A stretch of 64,000 nt of DNA. Source: CBDCIS01 sp965217565. GTDB taxonomy: Bacteria; Chloroflexota; Dehalococcoidia; Lucifugimonadales; CATOSD01. The notes beneath the pieces were generated by a model. It was not told where the DNA came from, ran no database searches, and worked only from the letters and a program-made list of their open reading frames with translations. The stretch covers positions 372,001-436,000 of the forward strand of contig CBDCIS010000010.1 in NCBI GenBank assembly GCA_965217565.1, in the 5' to 3' direction. Positions 42,902 to 51,484 of the stretch are shown here, piece by piece; the first letter of the stretch is position 1, and every line of letters starts with the position of its first letter. The position numbers and the translations under genes are program-made.

Positions 42902-43987
42902 CTTCCTCCTACTCGCCGCGAAAAGAAACTCTGTGATTTCTTTCACACGGCTAGAATTGTATATAAATTCCTTTTTTTGGCCTAACAAGACTGAATTCAT
43001 AACTCCTGAACCTTAGCAGACTTTGTTTCTTCTGGACGGAGGTCCCTGATGAGAAGCCCTTCACCCAAAGGCCAAAGGCCTCTCATGAGGGACCGGGACC
43101 TCAAAGAAATGCCCATCCAGCCTGGCTGTCGTTGATTCTGCACGGACACAGTACTGCGATGGGGCCTGAAACACTTCGCCCTTCGGAGGCTAGAGGTTGA
43201 GTGGTCGCCGACGATTGGTAGCATGGCTCTTGAAGAACACGGCCGGTCCACTCCTCCTGAGCTGCTCTTGACTCCCTCCAAAAGTAGTCCAGTTGAAATG
43301 AGAAACCGTACGAAGGCAGGCGGCGGAATAGCCAGTGGCGACGTAGCGGCGGACTGTTCACGAGATCATAGAGAAGCTTTGCGAGGCCGATAGTAGTGCT
43401 GATCCAAGAACAGAGCGTGGCTGAGGAGAAGTCGGTACAAGGGTGTCTCGACCCACACTCGTACCATATACAAGCAAGGTTCCGGAGAGCTAGGTGCGAG
43501 TCCGCATGCAGTGATCGATGATGAAACGCATTGACATAAGGTTGAACTTGCCGCGCATACCCAGTTGGGCAAGGCGGACTCCCGTGGACACGCCAGCCCG
43601 CGATGCTATAACAAGGATCGGTCCAATGCCCGCAAAGCACGACCTAGAAGTCCCCCGACTCGTCCAAGATTACCCTAACGTCCGTGCAGACAGATGCGGT
43701 TGGTGTGAAAATGTGGTAGATTTGCCCCCAGCGGAGGCGATAGTGACTGAACGGCTCCTCACCCTGGATAGCGTCCGCCAGATCTTTTGAGAGAACTCAC
43801 AACTTGCGAAGGTTATTTGATTCGCTTGAGAAGGAACTCTCAAATGAGTTAATAGAACGGATTCAAACACAGTGCAATCTCTCGAGGGAGAAGCTCGGTT
43901 GCTTCCTGGACAGGCAGACAGACGTCTTCCCGACCATACGCTATCCATACATTGGAGACTGGATAATTCCCAATTGAAGGGATCGAC
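42902..43987. other. Gap with no convincing gene; right end of the element and a hairpin
   Basis: Holds the right inverted repeat of the 39-43 kb element (42950-42997). A near-perfect 14-bp inverted repeat follows (GGTCCCTGATGAGA near 43041 and TCTCATGAGGGACC near 43081). From 43100 to 43980 every frame is broken by stops. Frames on the minus strand read partly protein-like (YVATGYSAACLRTVSHFN; PPKGEVFQAPSQYCVRAEST), which may be a decayed gene, but no family is recognised. Confidence 0.45.
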
Positions 43988-44647
43988 ATGAAACTCGGCA
44001 GACTTGTCATTCCAACCGTAGCCACTATTGCCGTGCTGCTGTTGGGTACACTCACGGGTAGATTGGTCCTCACCGGACCGATCCTGGCGACTGAACCCAC
44101 GCCCATGCCGATCGAGCTCCCCGAGCCGCTGGACAAGGCGCGGCCGGTGGAGCGCTCCACGCAGGTGACCCGCTCCGAAGCGGCAGCGGCCCCGGACCAG
44201 GAGCCGGTCCGCACCTGGGAGGACGGCGACAGGACGATGAGGGTGCTGCTTCAGGGCGACCTGGCCGTCCAGAAGACTGCCGCCAACACGCCCGAGGACG
44301 TCGTGGTCTCGGAGGGGGCCGGGGATAGCGTCGTCCGGAGGCAGGCCAGGCACGGCCCCGACGCTCACCCCGTGTTCCGCTCCGAATCGGGAGGGGGGCT
44401 GATGACGCTGCCCGGCGGCGTTCTGCTGGCCCTGGACCCCGCCTGGGACGATGCCCAGGTCGGGGATTTCTTCTCCCACAACGACATATCGACAGACAGG
44501 ACTTCTGAGCTAGGCTTCCTGCGGAACGGCTTCCTGATCGAGACCGAACCGGGCTTCCCGTCGCTGGAGCTGGCCAACGCGCTGGCCGGCCAGGACGGCG
44601 TCCTGATTTCCAGCCCCAACTGGCGGACAGAGGTTGAAGCAAAGTGA
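43988..44647 (+). CDS. Secreted protein coupled to the subtilase, likely separate propeptide or chaperone
   Basis: Protein of 219 aa. The N-terminal signal/anchor is VIPTVATIAVLLLGTLTGRL, and the middle is low-complexity and proline-rich. The C-terminal part (GGVLLALDPAWDDAQVGDFF, then FLIETEPGFPSLELANALAG, then GVLISSPNWRTEVEA) resembles the propeptide-like region found at the N-terminus of many subtilases and kexins. Its TGA overlaps the GTG start of the protease (GTGA), so the two are made together. It lacks any protease motif of its own. Confidence 0.7.
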   Translation: MKLGRLVIPTVATIAVLLLGTLTGRLVLTGPILATEPTPMPIELPEPLDKARPVERSTQVTRSEAAAAPDQEPVRTWEDGDRTMRVLLQGDLAVQKTAANTPEDVVVSEGAGDSVVRRQARHGPDAHPVFRSESGGGLMTLPGGVLLALDPAWDDAQVGDFFSHNDISTDRTSELGFLRNGFLIETEPGFPSLELANALAGQDGVLISSPNWRTEVEAK

Positions 44648-47600
44648 AATCCATCTCACTCCTATCTCCCATCTCTTGTCTCCTCTTGATCGCCTTGGTC
44701 GCCCTCTGTTTCATCCTGAGCGCGGATGTCGCCGCGGCCCAGACGGCTGACGACCACGGCGACACCTTCGCCACGGCCAGGCCCCTGTCGCTGGGGTCCT
44801 CGATGGCCGGACGCATCGAACACGGCGACGATCACGACGTCTTCAAGATCGACCTGTCGGGCGCGTCCGGCCTCACGGACGTCTGGGCATACGCGACCGG
44901 CGAGTACGATACGGTCGGTGGCCTGTATGACAGCGACAGGGCCCTGCTCTCATTCAGTGACGACAGCTTCCTGGCGGGCAGCCTGCGCAACTTCAGTGTG
45001 CGGAGCAGTGTGCCCCCGGGCATCTACTACGTGGTTGTCGCCAGCTTCGAGGGGGAGCCGGGGGATTACACCATACACGCCCAGGCGGTGACGGACCCGG
45101 GCAGCTCCACAGACACGGCGGCGCGCCTGGTCCTGGGCTCGCCCGCCGGGGGTACGATCGACACGCCAGAGGACGCTGACTACTTCAGGCTGTACTTCCC
45201 CGAATCGACGCACACGATCATCGAGGCCAGGACCACGAACCTGGCGCCCATCAGTGCCGACCTGCTGGACGCCCAGGGCAGGGAGATCTCCGCGAATGTC
45301 TTTCACCTGATAATAAGATTCGGCTTGCGGTTCAGGCACGGCTTCCGGATTCTGGACGACTTCGGCCCGGGCACGTACTACCTCAGGGTGACCACTCCCG
45401 CTGAGCTGGCGCCTCGTCCCGTGCCCTACACCATCTACGCCTTCGAGGATGAGGAGTACACCGAGTACACGGAGGAGTGCGAAGCCAAGACCCGCGCGTT
45501 GAACGATCCGCAGATCAACGACCCCCTGTATGCGTGCCAGTGGCACCTGGAGAGTCCTGACTACACGAACATCGACGTCGAGTCCGCCTGGGCGGAGGGC
45601 GTCAAGGGCGAGGGGGTCACCGTGGCCGTGGTGGACGACGGGCTGGACCCGGCCCACGTGGACCTCAGAGACAACGTAAGCACCGCCCTGAACTATGACT
45701 ACACCGAGTCGGGGGACATCTACGACCCCTTCGAGCACCACGGGACACAGGTCTCCGGGATCATCGCGGCCCGGGACAACGCCGTCGGCGTGCGCGGCGT
45801 GGCCCCGCGAGCCACGATCTACGGGTACAACTTCCTCGCCGCACAGTCGCTCTTCGCCGAGGCGGACGCCATGAGCCGCAATGCGGTTGTGACGGCCGTG
45901 TCCAACAATAGCTGGGGGTCTCCCGACGGCCCGGAGCTAGGCTTCGCCACCTCGTTCTGGGAGATGGCCGTGAACGCGGGGATCACCGCCGGCTACGACG
46001 GGAAGGGCACCTTCTACGTCTTCAGCGGCGGCAACGGCCACCTGCTGGGAGACGACTCGAACCTCGACGAGCTCGTCAATTACTTTGGCGTGACGGCCGT
46101 CTGCTCCGTGAACACCAGCGGCAACAGGGCCGGCTACTCGGAGATGGGCGCCAACCTGTGGGTCTGCGCCCCGTCGAACAACCGTCCGGGGCCCCTGGGC
46201 GCAACACTGGGCATTCTCACTACCGAGAACTCCGACCGCTACGTGAAGGACTTCGGCGGCACCTCCGCCGCGGCCCCGGTCGTCTCAGGCGTGGCGGTGC
46301 TGATGCGCAGCGCCAACCCGGAGCTGACCTGGCGGGACCTGAAGCTGATCCTGGCCGCCTCCGCGCTCAAGAACGACGCCGACAGCTCCGGATGGGCAGA
46401 GGGAGCCCGCAGGTATCGCTCCGCCAGCGACGCGGACCGCTATCAGTTCAACCACGAGTACGGCTTCGGCCTGGTCGACGCCGGAGCCGCCGTCGCCCTG
46501 GCCAAGGGATGGACCAACGCTCCGGCGCTGCAGGTACGCAGGGTCGGATCGGGCGAGCTGAGCGAGCTCGTCCCCGACGCCCCGCCCACCGGCGAGCCGA
46601 CGACTGTGGTCAGCGAGCTGACACTGGACACGGGCATCGGGTTCACCGAGTTCGTGGAGGTCAACGTCGCCTTCCTGCACGGCTCTTTCCGGGACCTGGA
46701 TATCGAGCTGGAGTCGCCGTCGGGGGCCGTCTCCAAACTGGCGGTCCACTTCGACACCTTTACGGACTACTACGACCCATTCTTCGACTTCGTGCCGCTG
46801 CGCGGCGCGTTCCGCTTCGGCTCGGCAAGGCACCTGGGCGAAGACCCCAACGGCGTGTGGAAGCTGCGAGTGACCGACCGCATTCACGTCGTGGACGGCG
46901 CCTTCGAAGCATGGAACCTCATCGTCTATGGGCACGCGCCCACGCCCGACGCTCCGACCGTGGACTCCATCACACCCGGCCCCGGATCGTTGGCCGTTGC
47001 CTGGACCGCCCCCGTCCCGACCACCGGCTCGGAGGTAACCGCCTACGACCTGCGCCATATTCAGAGCGACGCGGACGAGATGGTGGAGTCCAACTGGACG
47101 GTTGTGGAAGAGGTCTGGACAGCGGGCGCCGGCGACCTGGAGTACGCGGTCACCGGCCTGACCGGAGGCACAGAGTACGACGTGCAGCTCCGGGCGATCA
47201 ACGAGTGGGGCGCCGGCGCCTGGTCGGCAGCCACGTCCGCGACTCCGCAGAACGCCCTGCCTCTGTTCAATGAGGGCGCGACAACAGCCCGCTCCGTTGC
47301 CGAGAACACACCCGGGGGCGGTAACGTGGGCGACCCCGTGGCCGCCACCGACGACGACGCGCTGGCATACACCCTCGCCGGCCCCGACGCCGCCCTGTTC
47401 GAGGTCGTCGCTGACAGCGGCCAGATCCGCGTCGGTGCGACCACCACCCTGGACTTCGAGGACGCCGACAACCTGGACCACGAATACCAGGTCACCGTCA
47501 CCGCAACTGACCCGTCCGGCGCCAGCGCCACCGTCGCAGTGACCATCGTCGTCACCGACCTGAGCCTGGGCGAGCCGGGCGACACATACGACACCGACCA

Positions 47601-47712
47601 CGACGAGTTAATCGACAGGGACGAGGTCATCCAGGCTGTACATGACTACTTCGACGACCTCATCACCAGGGACGAGGTGATAGCCGTCGTCCGACTCTAC
47701 CTCTTCAGATAG
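44644..47712 (+). CDS. Secreted subtilisin/kexin-like serine protease, multidomain
   Basis: Protein of 1022 aa with a signal peptide (residues 1-32). Two PPC-like domains (about 35-145 and 150-270) are followed by the peptidase S8 domain with triad Asp about 331 (AVVDDGLDPAH), His about 366 (HHGTQVSGI) and Ser about 541 (GGTSAAAPVVSG), and an SNNSWG oxyanion loop. Then come a kexin P-domain (about 650-770, DLDIELESPSGA; DPNGVWKLRVTD), a fibronectin type III domain (about 770-880), a cadherin-like repeat (880-970) and a dockerin-like C-terminus with two DEVI repeats. It is likely exported and self-processed. Confidence 0.93.
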   Translation: MKSISLLSPISCLLLIALVALCFILSADVAAAQTADDHGDTFATARPLSLGSSMAGRIEHGDDHDVFKIDLSGASGLTDVWAYATGEYDTVGGLYDSDRALLSFSDDSFLAGSLRNFSVRSSVPPGIYYVVVASFEGEPGDYTIHAQAVTDPGSSTDTAARLVLGSPAGGTIDTPEDADYFRLYFPESTHTIIEARTTNLAPISADLLDAQGREISANVFHLIIRFGLRFRHGFRILDDFGPGTYYLRVTTPAELAPRPVPYTIYAFEDEEYTEYTEECEAKTRALNDPQINDPLYACQWHLESPDYTNIDVESAWAEGVKGEGVTVAVVDDGLDPAHVDLRDNVSTALNYDYTESGDIYDPFEHHGTQVSGIIAARDNAVGVRGVAPRATIYGYNFLAAQSLFAEADAMSRNAVVTAVSNNSWGSPDGPELGFATSFWEMAVNAGITAGYDGKGTFYVFSGGNGHLLGDDSNLDELVNYFGVTAVCSVNTSGNRAGYSEMGANLWVCAPSNNRPGPLGATLGILTTENSDRYVKDFGGTSAAAPVVSGVAVLMRSANPELTWRDLKLILAASALKNDADSSGWAEGARRYRSASDADRYQFNHEYGFGLVDAGAAVALAKGWTNAPALQVRRVGSGELSELVPDAPPTGEPTTVVSELTLDTGIGFTEFVEVNVAFLHGSFRDLDIELESPSGAVSKLAVHFDTFTDYYDPFFDFVPLRGAFRFGSARHLGEDPNGVWKLRVTDRIHVVDGAFEAWNLIVYGHAPTPDAPTVDSITPGPGSLAVAWTAPVPTTGSEVTAYDLRHIQSDADEMVESNWTVVEEVWTAGAGDLEYAVTGLTGGTEYDVQLRAINEWGAGAWSAATSATPQNALPLFNEGATTARSVAENTPGGGNVGDPVAATDDDALAYTLAGPDAALFEVVADSGQIRVGATTTLDFEDADNLDHEYQVTVTATDPSGASATVAVTIVVTDLSLGEPGDTYDTDHDELIDRDEVIQAVHDYFDDLITRDEVIAVVRLYLFR

Positions 47713-47754
47713 ACACCGTTCGGAGTGCCGTCGCCAGTCATCGCCTCTAGTCAT

Positions 47755-47832
47755 GGGCCGGTAGCTCAGTTTGGCCAGAGCGCCGGACTTTTCATCCGGG
47801 TGTCCTGGCTTCGAACCCTAGCCCGCCCACCA
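47755..47832 (+). tRNA. tRNA-Lys (TTT)-like gene, possibly decayed
   Basis: Reads as a cloverleaf with anticodon loop CTTTTCA (anticodon TTT), D arm GCTC/GAGC and encoded CCA. Three features are abnormal: C-C mismatch in the acceptor stem, C-C at the closing T-stem pair plus a G-T pair, and C instead of the usual purine at position 37. It resembles a normal tRNA-Lys so closely that decay, not chance, is likely. A functional copy is expected elsewhere. Confidence 0.65.
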
Positions 47833-47923
47833 ACGTGTTCTGTACTCATAGCTCCCCCGTTCAGGGCGACCTCGGCGTCGTCGGCCCCCCTATGGGACTA
47901 TCGTCGGGAGTGGGGATTGAGTA

Positions 47924-48052
47924 ATGGATGACTGCTCTGCCGGGCCTGACCTCGATCTCCTTGACGAGGCCTTCAACGGCGGTATCTTGCTCAAGGCGGC
48001 GCGGGCCGCCGTGAGCAAGATACTCAGGGAGAACGAGGCGTCAGAAGGGTAG
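47924..48052 (+). CDS. Small hypothetical ORF (42 aa)
   Basis: ATG at 47924 with GGGAG-like sequence upstream, ending at 48052. It encodes an acidic then helical peptide (DDCSAGPDLDLLDEAFNGGI). Nothing recognised. It may be chance; it is listed because the spacing and length are compatible with a gene. Confidence 0.3.
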   Translation: MDDCSAGPDLDLLDEAFNGGILLKAARAAVSKILRENEASEG

Positions 48053-48150
48053 CGGCCAGCCGAGTCGCGGTCGCGGGCGATCCCGCAGACACGGATACCG
48101 GCGGCAATGTCCTCGAAAGCGAGTCCCTGGGACTCGCTATTGCGGGGTGA

Positions 48151-48579
48151 TCATCCTGAATTGGTAAAGCGGATGATCAGAGGGACTATGATCGCCGTGA
48201 TTGCTAGTGTCGCGATCACCCCGGCAAAGAGAAGATAGCGAACCCCGTAATTCGACATCAGGGACGGATCGTAATACTTGTCGACTTCATTGTCACGATA
48301 CATGGCGACCAGACCATCGAGAAGCATGCGACGGGTCCGCCTACCCAGGATCAATGCTGTCACTGCGACAATGTTGAGCAATACCGTCAAGACGATAAAC
48401 ACAGCCAATAGCAGGTCGTATGTGGTGGTAATTTCCTCTTCTGTAGCTGCCGTGGATACGCCGGAGTTGATTCCGAGGACAATGAGATTGAATATAATGG
48501 CGGTTAGCACGAAAATGGTGTCCGTGCGACTGCTCTCGCCAAGTTCGCTAACGATATGATCATGGGCTTGACCGAGCAT
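48151..48579 (-). CDS. Small membrane protein with three predicted membrane segments
   Basis: Protein of 142 aa. Hydrophobic segments at about 22-40 (IFVLTAIIFNLIVLGINSG), 55-77 (LLLAVFIVLTVLLNIVAVTALIL) and 115-137 (LLFAGVIATLAITAIIVPLII), with a cytoplasmic basic patch GRRTRR between the last two. No family recognised. It lies between LRR fragments and a tRNA-like gene, in an accessory stretch. Confidence 0.65.
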   Translation of the reverse strand: MLGQAHDHIVSELGESSRTDTIFVLTAIIFNLIVLGINSGVSTAATEEEITTTYDLLLAVFIVLTVLLNIVAVTALILGRRTRRMLLDGLVAMYRDNEVDKYYDPSLMSNYGVRYLLFAGVIATLAITAIIVPLIIRFTNSG

Positions 48580-48606
48580 TTCAATTCCTCCGTTCGTGGT
48601 ATAAAG

Positions 48607-48939
48607 CTAGACAGCTATGAAGTGGCTGGTAGGCCTGCGTAACGTGCGCCACCGTGGCCAAGACACTCCAAGAGAGTAAGGTCTCATCAACTGGTTATCC
48701 CGGAGCCACAGCCCTTTCAGGTTGACGAGGCTGCCCAACTCCCCCGGTATCTCACCGCTCAACTGGCTAAAGTCGAGGGACAGCTCGGTGACGCGCCCGC
48801 CGCGGTCGGTGGTGACGCCGTACCATTCTCCGATTGGCCTGTTGCTTAGCCAGTTGTCGTTGCTCGTCCAGTTGGCTCCGTCCGTTGCTTCGTAGAGCGC
48901 CACCAGCTTGGCCCTAAGACGTATGATCGACTTCGACAT
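48607..48939 (-). CDS. Leucine-rich repeat protein, truncated
   Basis: About 110 aa from the ATG at 48939. It begins with the LYEATDGANWTSNDNWLSNR and IGEWYGVTTDRGGRVTELSL segments that open bacterial LRR proteins of this type, then two LRRs (LSGEIPGELGSLVNLKGLWL). After RDNQL the sequence departs into a basic, non-repetitive tail (SWPRWRTLRRP), which suggests a frameshift or deletion of the remaining repeats. Confidence 0.7.
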   Translation of the reverse strand: MSKSIIRLRAKLVALYEATDGANWTSNDNWLSNRPIGEWYGVTTDRGGRVTELSLDFSQLSGEIPGELGSLVNLKGLWLRDNQLMRPYSLGVSWPRWRTLRRPTSHFIAV

Positions 48940-49073
48940 TTCAACTCCCCCTGGTGCGAGATGAAGCACCAACAATCGCCTCTACGTTAGCTTTCCCCAC
49001 GACACGCCGTAAGGTTCGTTTGTACCTAATTTGAGGGGTACTTTTGTATCTGTCGATGGGATACGATTGAACC

Positions 49074-50342
49074 TTGCCCACGCCGACGAGCGGCGTACAC
49101 TACTTTAGTCGAGGCTTGGATTTGCAGACCACGCCACACGATGCGGTTGCAGAGTTCCGCCGGGCGGTCGATCGGACCGATCCAGACGACCTGCGGTACG
49201 GCTTGAGGATTTCGGTATGGGTACGATGGTTCGTGACAATTGCCTGGTTGGCGCAGCTCAACTACCGCCCCAACTTCGCGGACCCCAACTACGTCCCGAA
49301 CACGCTGTTCGCCATGTTGCTGCTGGCGCTCAATGGCTACGTTCACTACCGCATCGAGACGAATCGGACGGTGACGCGGCGCTGGGCGCTCGCTCTCAGC
49401 ACGATGGACGCGGCGATGCTTACGGCTGGCCTGGCGATCTCCGGCGGATTCGCGAACACCTTCTTTGTGCTGTACTACCCCTCGCTCGCCATGTTCGCCG
49501 TAGTGTTCACGTCGTTCAGGCTCAGCTTCGCCTGGGTCACGATGGTCGCGGTAGTGTACGCGGCGTTGAGCCTGGCGATGGAGCCTGGCGTCGACTTCGA
49601 GGTCAAGGAAGAGAAGGGCCTGTTCACCAGGATAGTCGTCATGTACGCGGTCGTCGCGGCGGTCAATCTGGTCTCCAGGTTCGAGCGGATCAGGAGGAGA
49701 GAGGCCGTGGAACGGGAAAGGGAGCTTCAGCGGGAGCGGATCGAGCTCTCGCAGACCATTCATGACACCATCGCCCAGTCCGCCTACATGATCGGGCTGG
49801 GCATCGAGACCGCGATAGAGCTGGCGGACGAATCGAACCGCGAGCTGATCGCCAAGCTCGAGGCGACCCACGCCCTGTCGAAATCGACCATGTGGGAGCT
49901 GAGGCATCCCATCGACGCGGGACCCATATTCGAGGGTAGGGAGCTTGGCCGGGTGCTGAGGTCGCACGCCTCCACATTCACCACGATCACGTCGATTCCC
50001 ACCAAATTGGTCCAGTCCGGCAGGGAGCCTGGGCTTTCCACGGTCACACGGGGACTGCTCTTCTCGATAGCCCACAACGCCATGACAAACGCATTCCGGC
50101 ACTCGCGCGCCGGCAAGGTCACCATCGCGCTGAGCTTCGAGGGCGATAGGCTCCGAATGTCCGTATCGGACGACGGGATCGGCCTGCCCGACGACTATGC
50201 GGACCGCGGCCACGGCTTCAGGAACATGAGAAGGGACGTCGAGCGAATGGGCGGCAGCCTCGAAGCGGGTCCGGGCAAGTCGGGGCGCGGCACGACCGTA
50301 ACCTGCGTGGTTCCGTACGACACGAAACGAGGAGGCGCGTAG
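49074..50342 (+). CDS. NarL-type sensor histidine kinase
   Basis: Protein of 422 aa. Several membrane segments fill residues of about 40-200 (VRWFVTIAWLAQLNY; MLLLALNGYVHY; AFVVF-like hydrophobic stretches). The dimerisation and phospho-acceptor segment is LSQTIHDTIAQSAYMIGLGI near residue 235 (histidine in TIHDT), typical of HisKA_3-like kinases. The ATPase part has AHNAMTNAFRHSRAGKVT and SVSDDGIGLPDDY, then GHGFRNMRRDVERMGG. The start is uncertain: TTG at 49074 or 49116. It is followed at once by its response regulator gene. Confidence 0.9.
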   Translation: MPTPTSGVHYFSRGLDLQTTPHDAVAEFRRAVDRTDPDDLRYGLRISVWVRWFVTIAWLAQLNYRPNFADPNYVPNTLFAMLLLALNGYVHYRIETNRTVTRRWALALSTMDAAMLTAGLAISGGFANTFFVLYYPSLAMFAVVFTSFRLSFAWVTMVAVVYAALSLAMEPGVDFEVKEEKGLFTRIVVMYAVVAAVNLVSRFERIRRREAVERERELQRERIELSQTIHDTIAQSAYMIGLGIETAIELADESNRELIAKLEATHALSKSTMWELRHPIDAGPIFEGRELGRVLRSHASTFTTITSIPTKLVQSGREPGLSTVTRGLLFSIAHNAMTNAFRHSRAGKVTIALSFEGDRLRMSVSDDGIGLPDDYADRGHGFRNMRRDVERMGGSLEAGPGKSGRGTTVTCVVPYDTKRGGA

Positions 50343-50343
50343 C

Positions 50344-51282
50344 TTGGCGGCAGACAGACAGACGAGGGTGATGCTCGTGGACGACCACGAGATCATGCGC
50401 GACGGCCTCCGTGAGGTGCTCCAACGGGCCGGAGACTTCGAGGTGGTGGGTCAGGCCGGAGACGGTGAGGCGGCGGTGAGGGTCGCTCAGAGTCTCGAGC
50501 CCGACGTGATCATCATGGACGTGATGATGCCGATCAAGAACGGCATCGACGCCTGCCGGGAGATCACGGAGATGCTGCCGGACACCAGGGTGTTGATGCT
50601 CACAGCCGCATCGGAAGAGGATGCTGTTATGGAGGCGATAGCTGCTGGCGCGACTGGCTACCTTCAGAAGTACTCCGGCAAGGATAGGCTTCTGGACACG
50701 GTCCGCGACGTGGCACAGGGCGAATACCGCTTACCAGCCGATGTGATAAGACGAGTGTTCGCTGGAATCCGAGGAACGGAGCGGTCGAAAGCGGACACTG
50801 GAGTGAGGAGGCTGACCGCGCGGGAAAGGGAGATACTCGCGCTGTTCGCACAGGGGCTGTCGTACGCGAAGATCGCTGAGCTCAGGGGCAACCAGCCGGT
50901 GACGATCCGCAACGCTGTCTACGGCATCCAGAACAAGCTGGGGATCGAGACGAAGCAGGAGCTAGTGGTCTGGGCTGTGCGAAGCGGCCTGCTGGATGAT
51001 CGCGGGATAGGTAGATGGTGCGGGCGTCTATCAGGGATCGCCCCTAGGGGCGCGGGGCGTGTGCGGAGTGCTGTCGGCTCCGCGTCTCGCTTCTTCTCCA
51101 GGCTGAACGCTCACTCAAACAGGGACATCGAAGTGGGTTTCGTAGTCCGATTGCGAGGAGACCGCCTCCACCGACGACAGGACCCAGCCGGGAACCCTCC
51201 ACGTCTACCGGGTGATAGCGATCAACGACGCAGGACTGAGCGTCCGATCGGCCCACGTCAACGTCGAGGTCCGGCTAACTGA
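50344..51282 (+). CDS. NarL/FixJ-type response regulator with an extended C-terminus
   Basis: TTG start with AGGAGG, 1 base after the kinase stop. Receiver domain residues about 8-125 (VMLVDDHEIMRDGLREVLQR; acceptor aspartate in VIIMDVMMP near residue 59). LuxR-type HTH near 157-215 (LTAREREILALFAQGLSYAK). Usual regulators end near residue 222; here the frame runs on for about 90 residues of basic low-complexity sequence that overlaps a relic of another gene. The extension may be untranslated noise of a lost stop or a real tail. Confidence 0.9.
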   Translation: MAADRQTRVMLVDDHEIMRDGLREVLQRAGDFEVVGQAGDGEAAVRVAQSLEPDVIIMDVMMPIKNGIDACREITEMLPDTRVLMLTAASEEDAVMEAIAAGATGYLQKYSGKDRLLDTVRDVAQGEYRLPADVIRRVFAGIRGTERSKADTGVRRLTAREREILALFAQGLSYAKIAELRGNQPVTIRNAVYGIQNKLGIETKQELVVWAVRSGLLDDRGIGRWCGRLSGIAPRGAGRVRSAVGSASRFFSRLNAHSNRDIEVGFVVRLRGDRLHRRQDPAGNPPRLPGDSDQRRRTERPIGPRQRRGPAN

Positions 51283-51286
51283 CCGC
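51140..51286 (+). pseudogene. Relic of a fibronectin type III-containing gene
   Basis: In the frame offset from the response regulator, the DNA reads ETASTDDRTQPGTLHVYRVI then AINDAGLSV and HVNVEVR, the second half of an FN3 domain as found in the secreted proteins of this window. It has no start and no flanking domains. Confidence 0.6.
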
Positions 51287-51397
51287 CGCCGGACCCGGCA
51301 GGCCCGCCGCGCCGTTGCGAAGGCGGCGCCGCGGAGGATTCACCGGCCGAGCTATATTCTGACCTCTCACCGAACGTTCGCAGTACAGTACGCTTCG

Positions 51398-51465
51398 GCC
51401 CACCATGATGTACTGAATTCAAAACTCGCCCATTCAGGGCGACCTCTGCGGCGTCCGCTCCCCCA
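51398..51465 (+). repeat. Imperfect direct repeat of tRNA-Lys 3' flank
   Basis: Shares GCCCACCA, TTCAGGGCGACCTC and following CCCCC words with 47826-47895, about 3.6 kb upstream. Confidence 0.5.
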
Positions 51466-51484
51466 ATAAGCCCGCTCGGTACTG

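Larger units (their letters stand above)
39005..42997. mobile_element. Composite IS1595-type transposon with cargo, about 4 kb
   Basis: Ends are about 50-bp imperfect inverted repeats: the left begins AATTCAGTCTT and continues to ATATACAATTTTAGCC (39005-39057), and the right reads the same on the minus strand (42997 to 42950), with a T7 run opposite an A7 run inside. The interior is lower in GC than the flanks and holds a transposase, four to six small genes and repeats. I found no clear target duplication. Confidence 0.75.

Noticed and set aside
43041..43095. Hammerhead ribozyme suggested by CTGATGAG
   Set aside because: The GAAAC element and the three-stem layout are missing.
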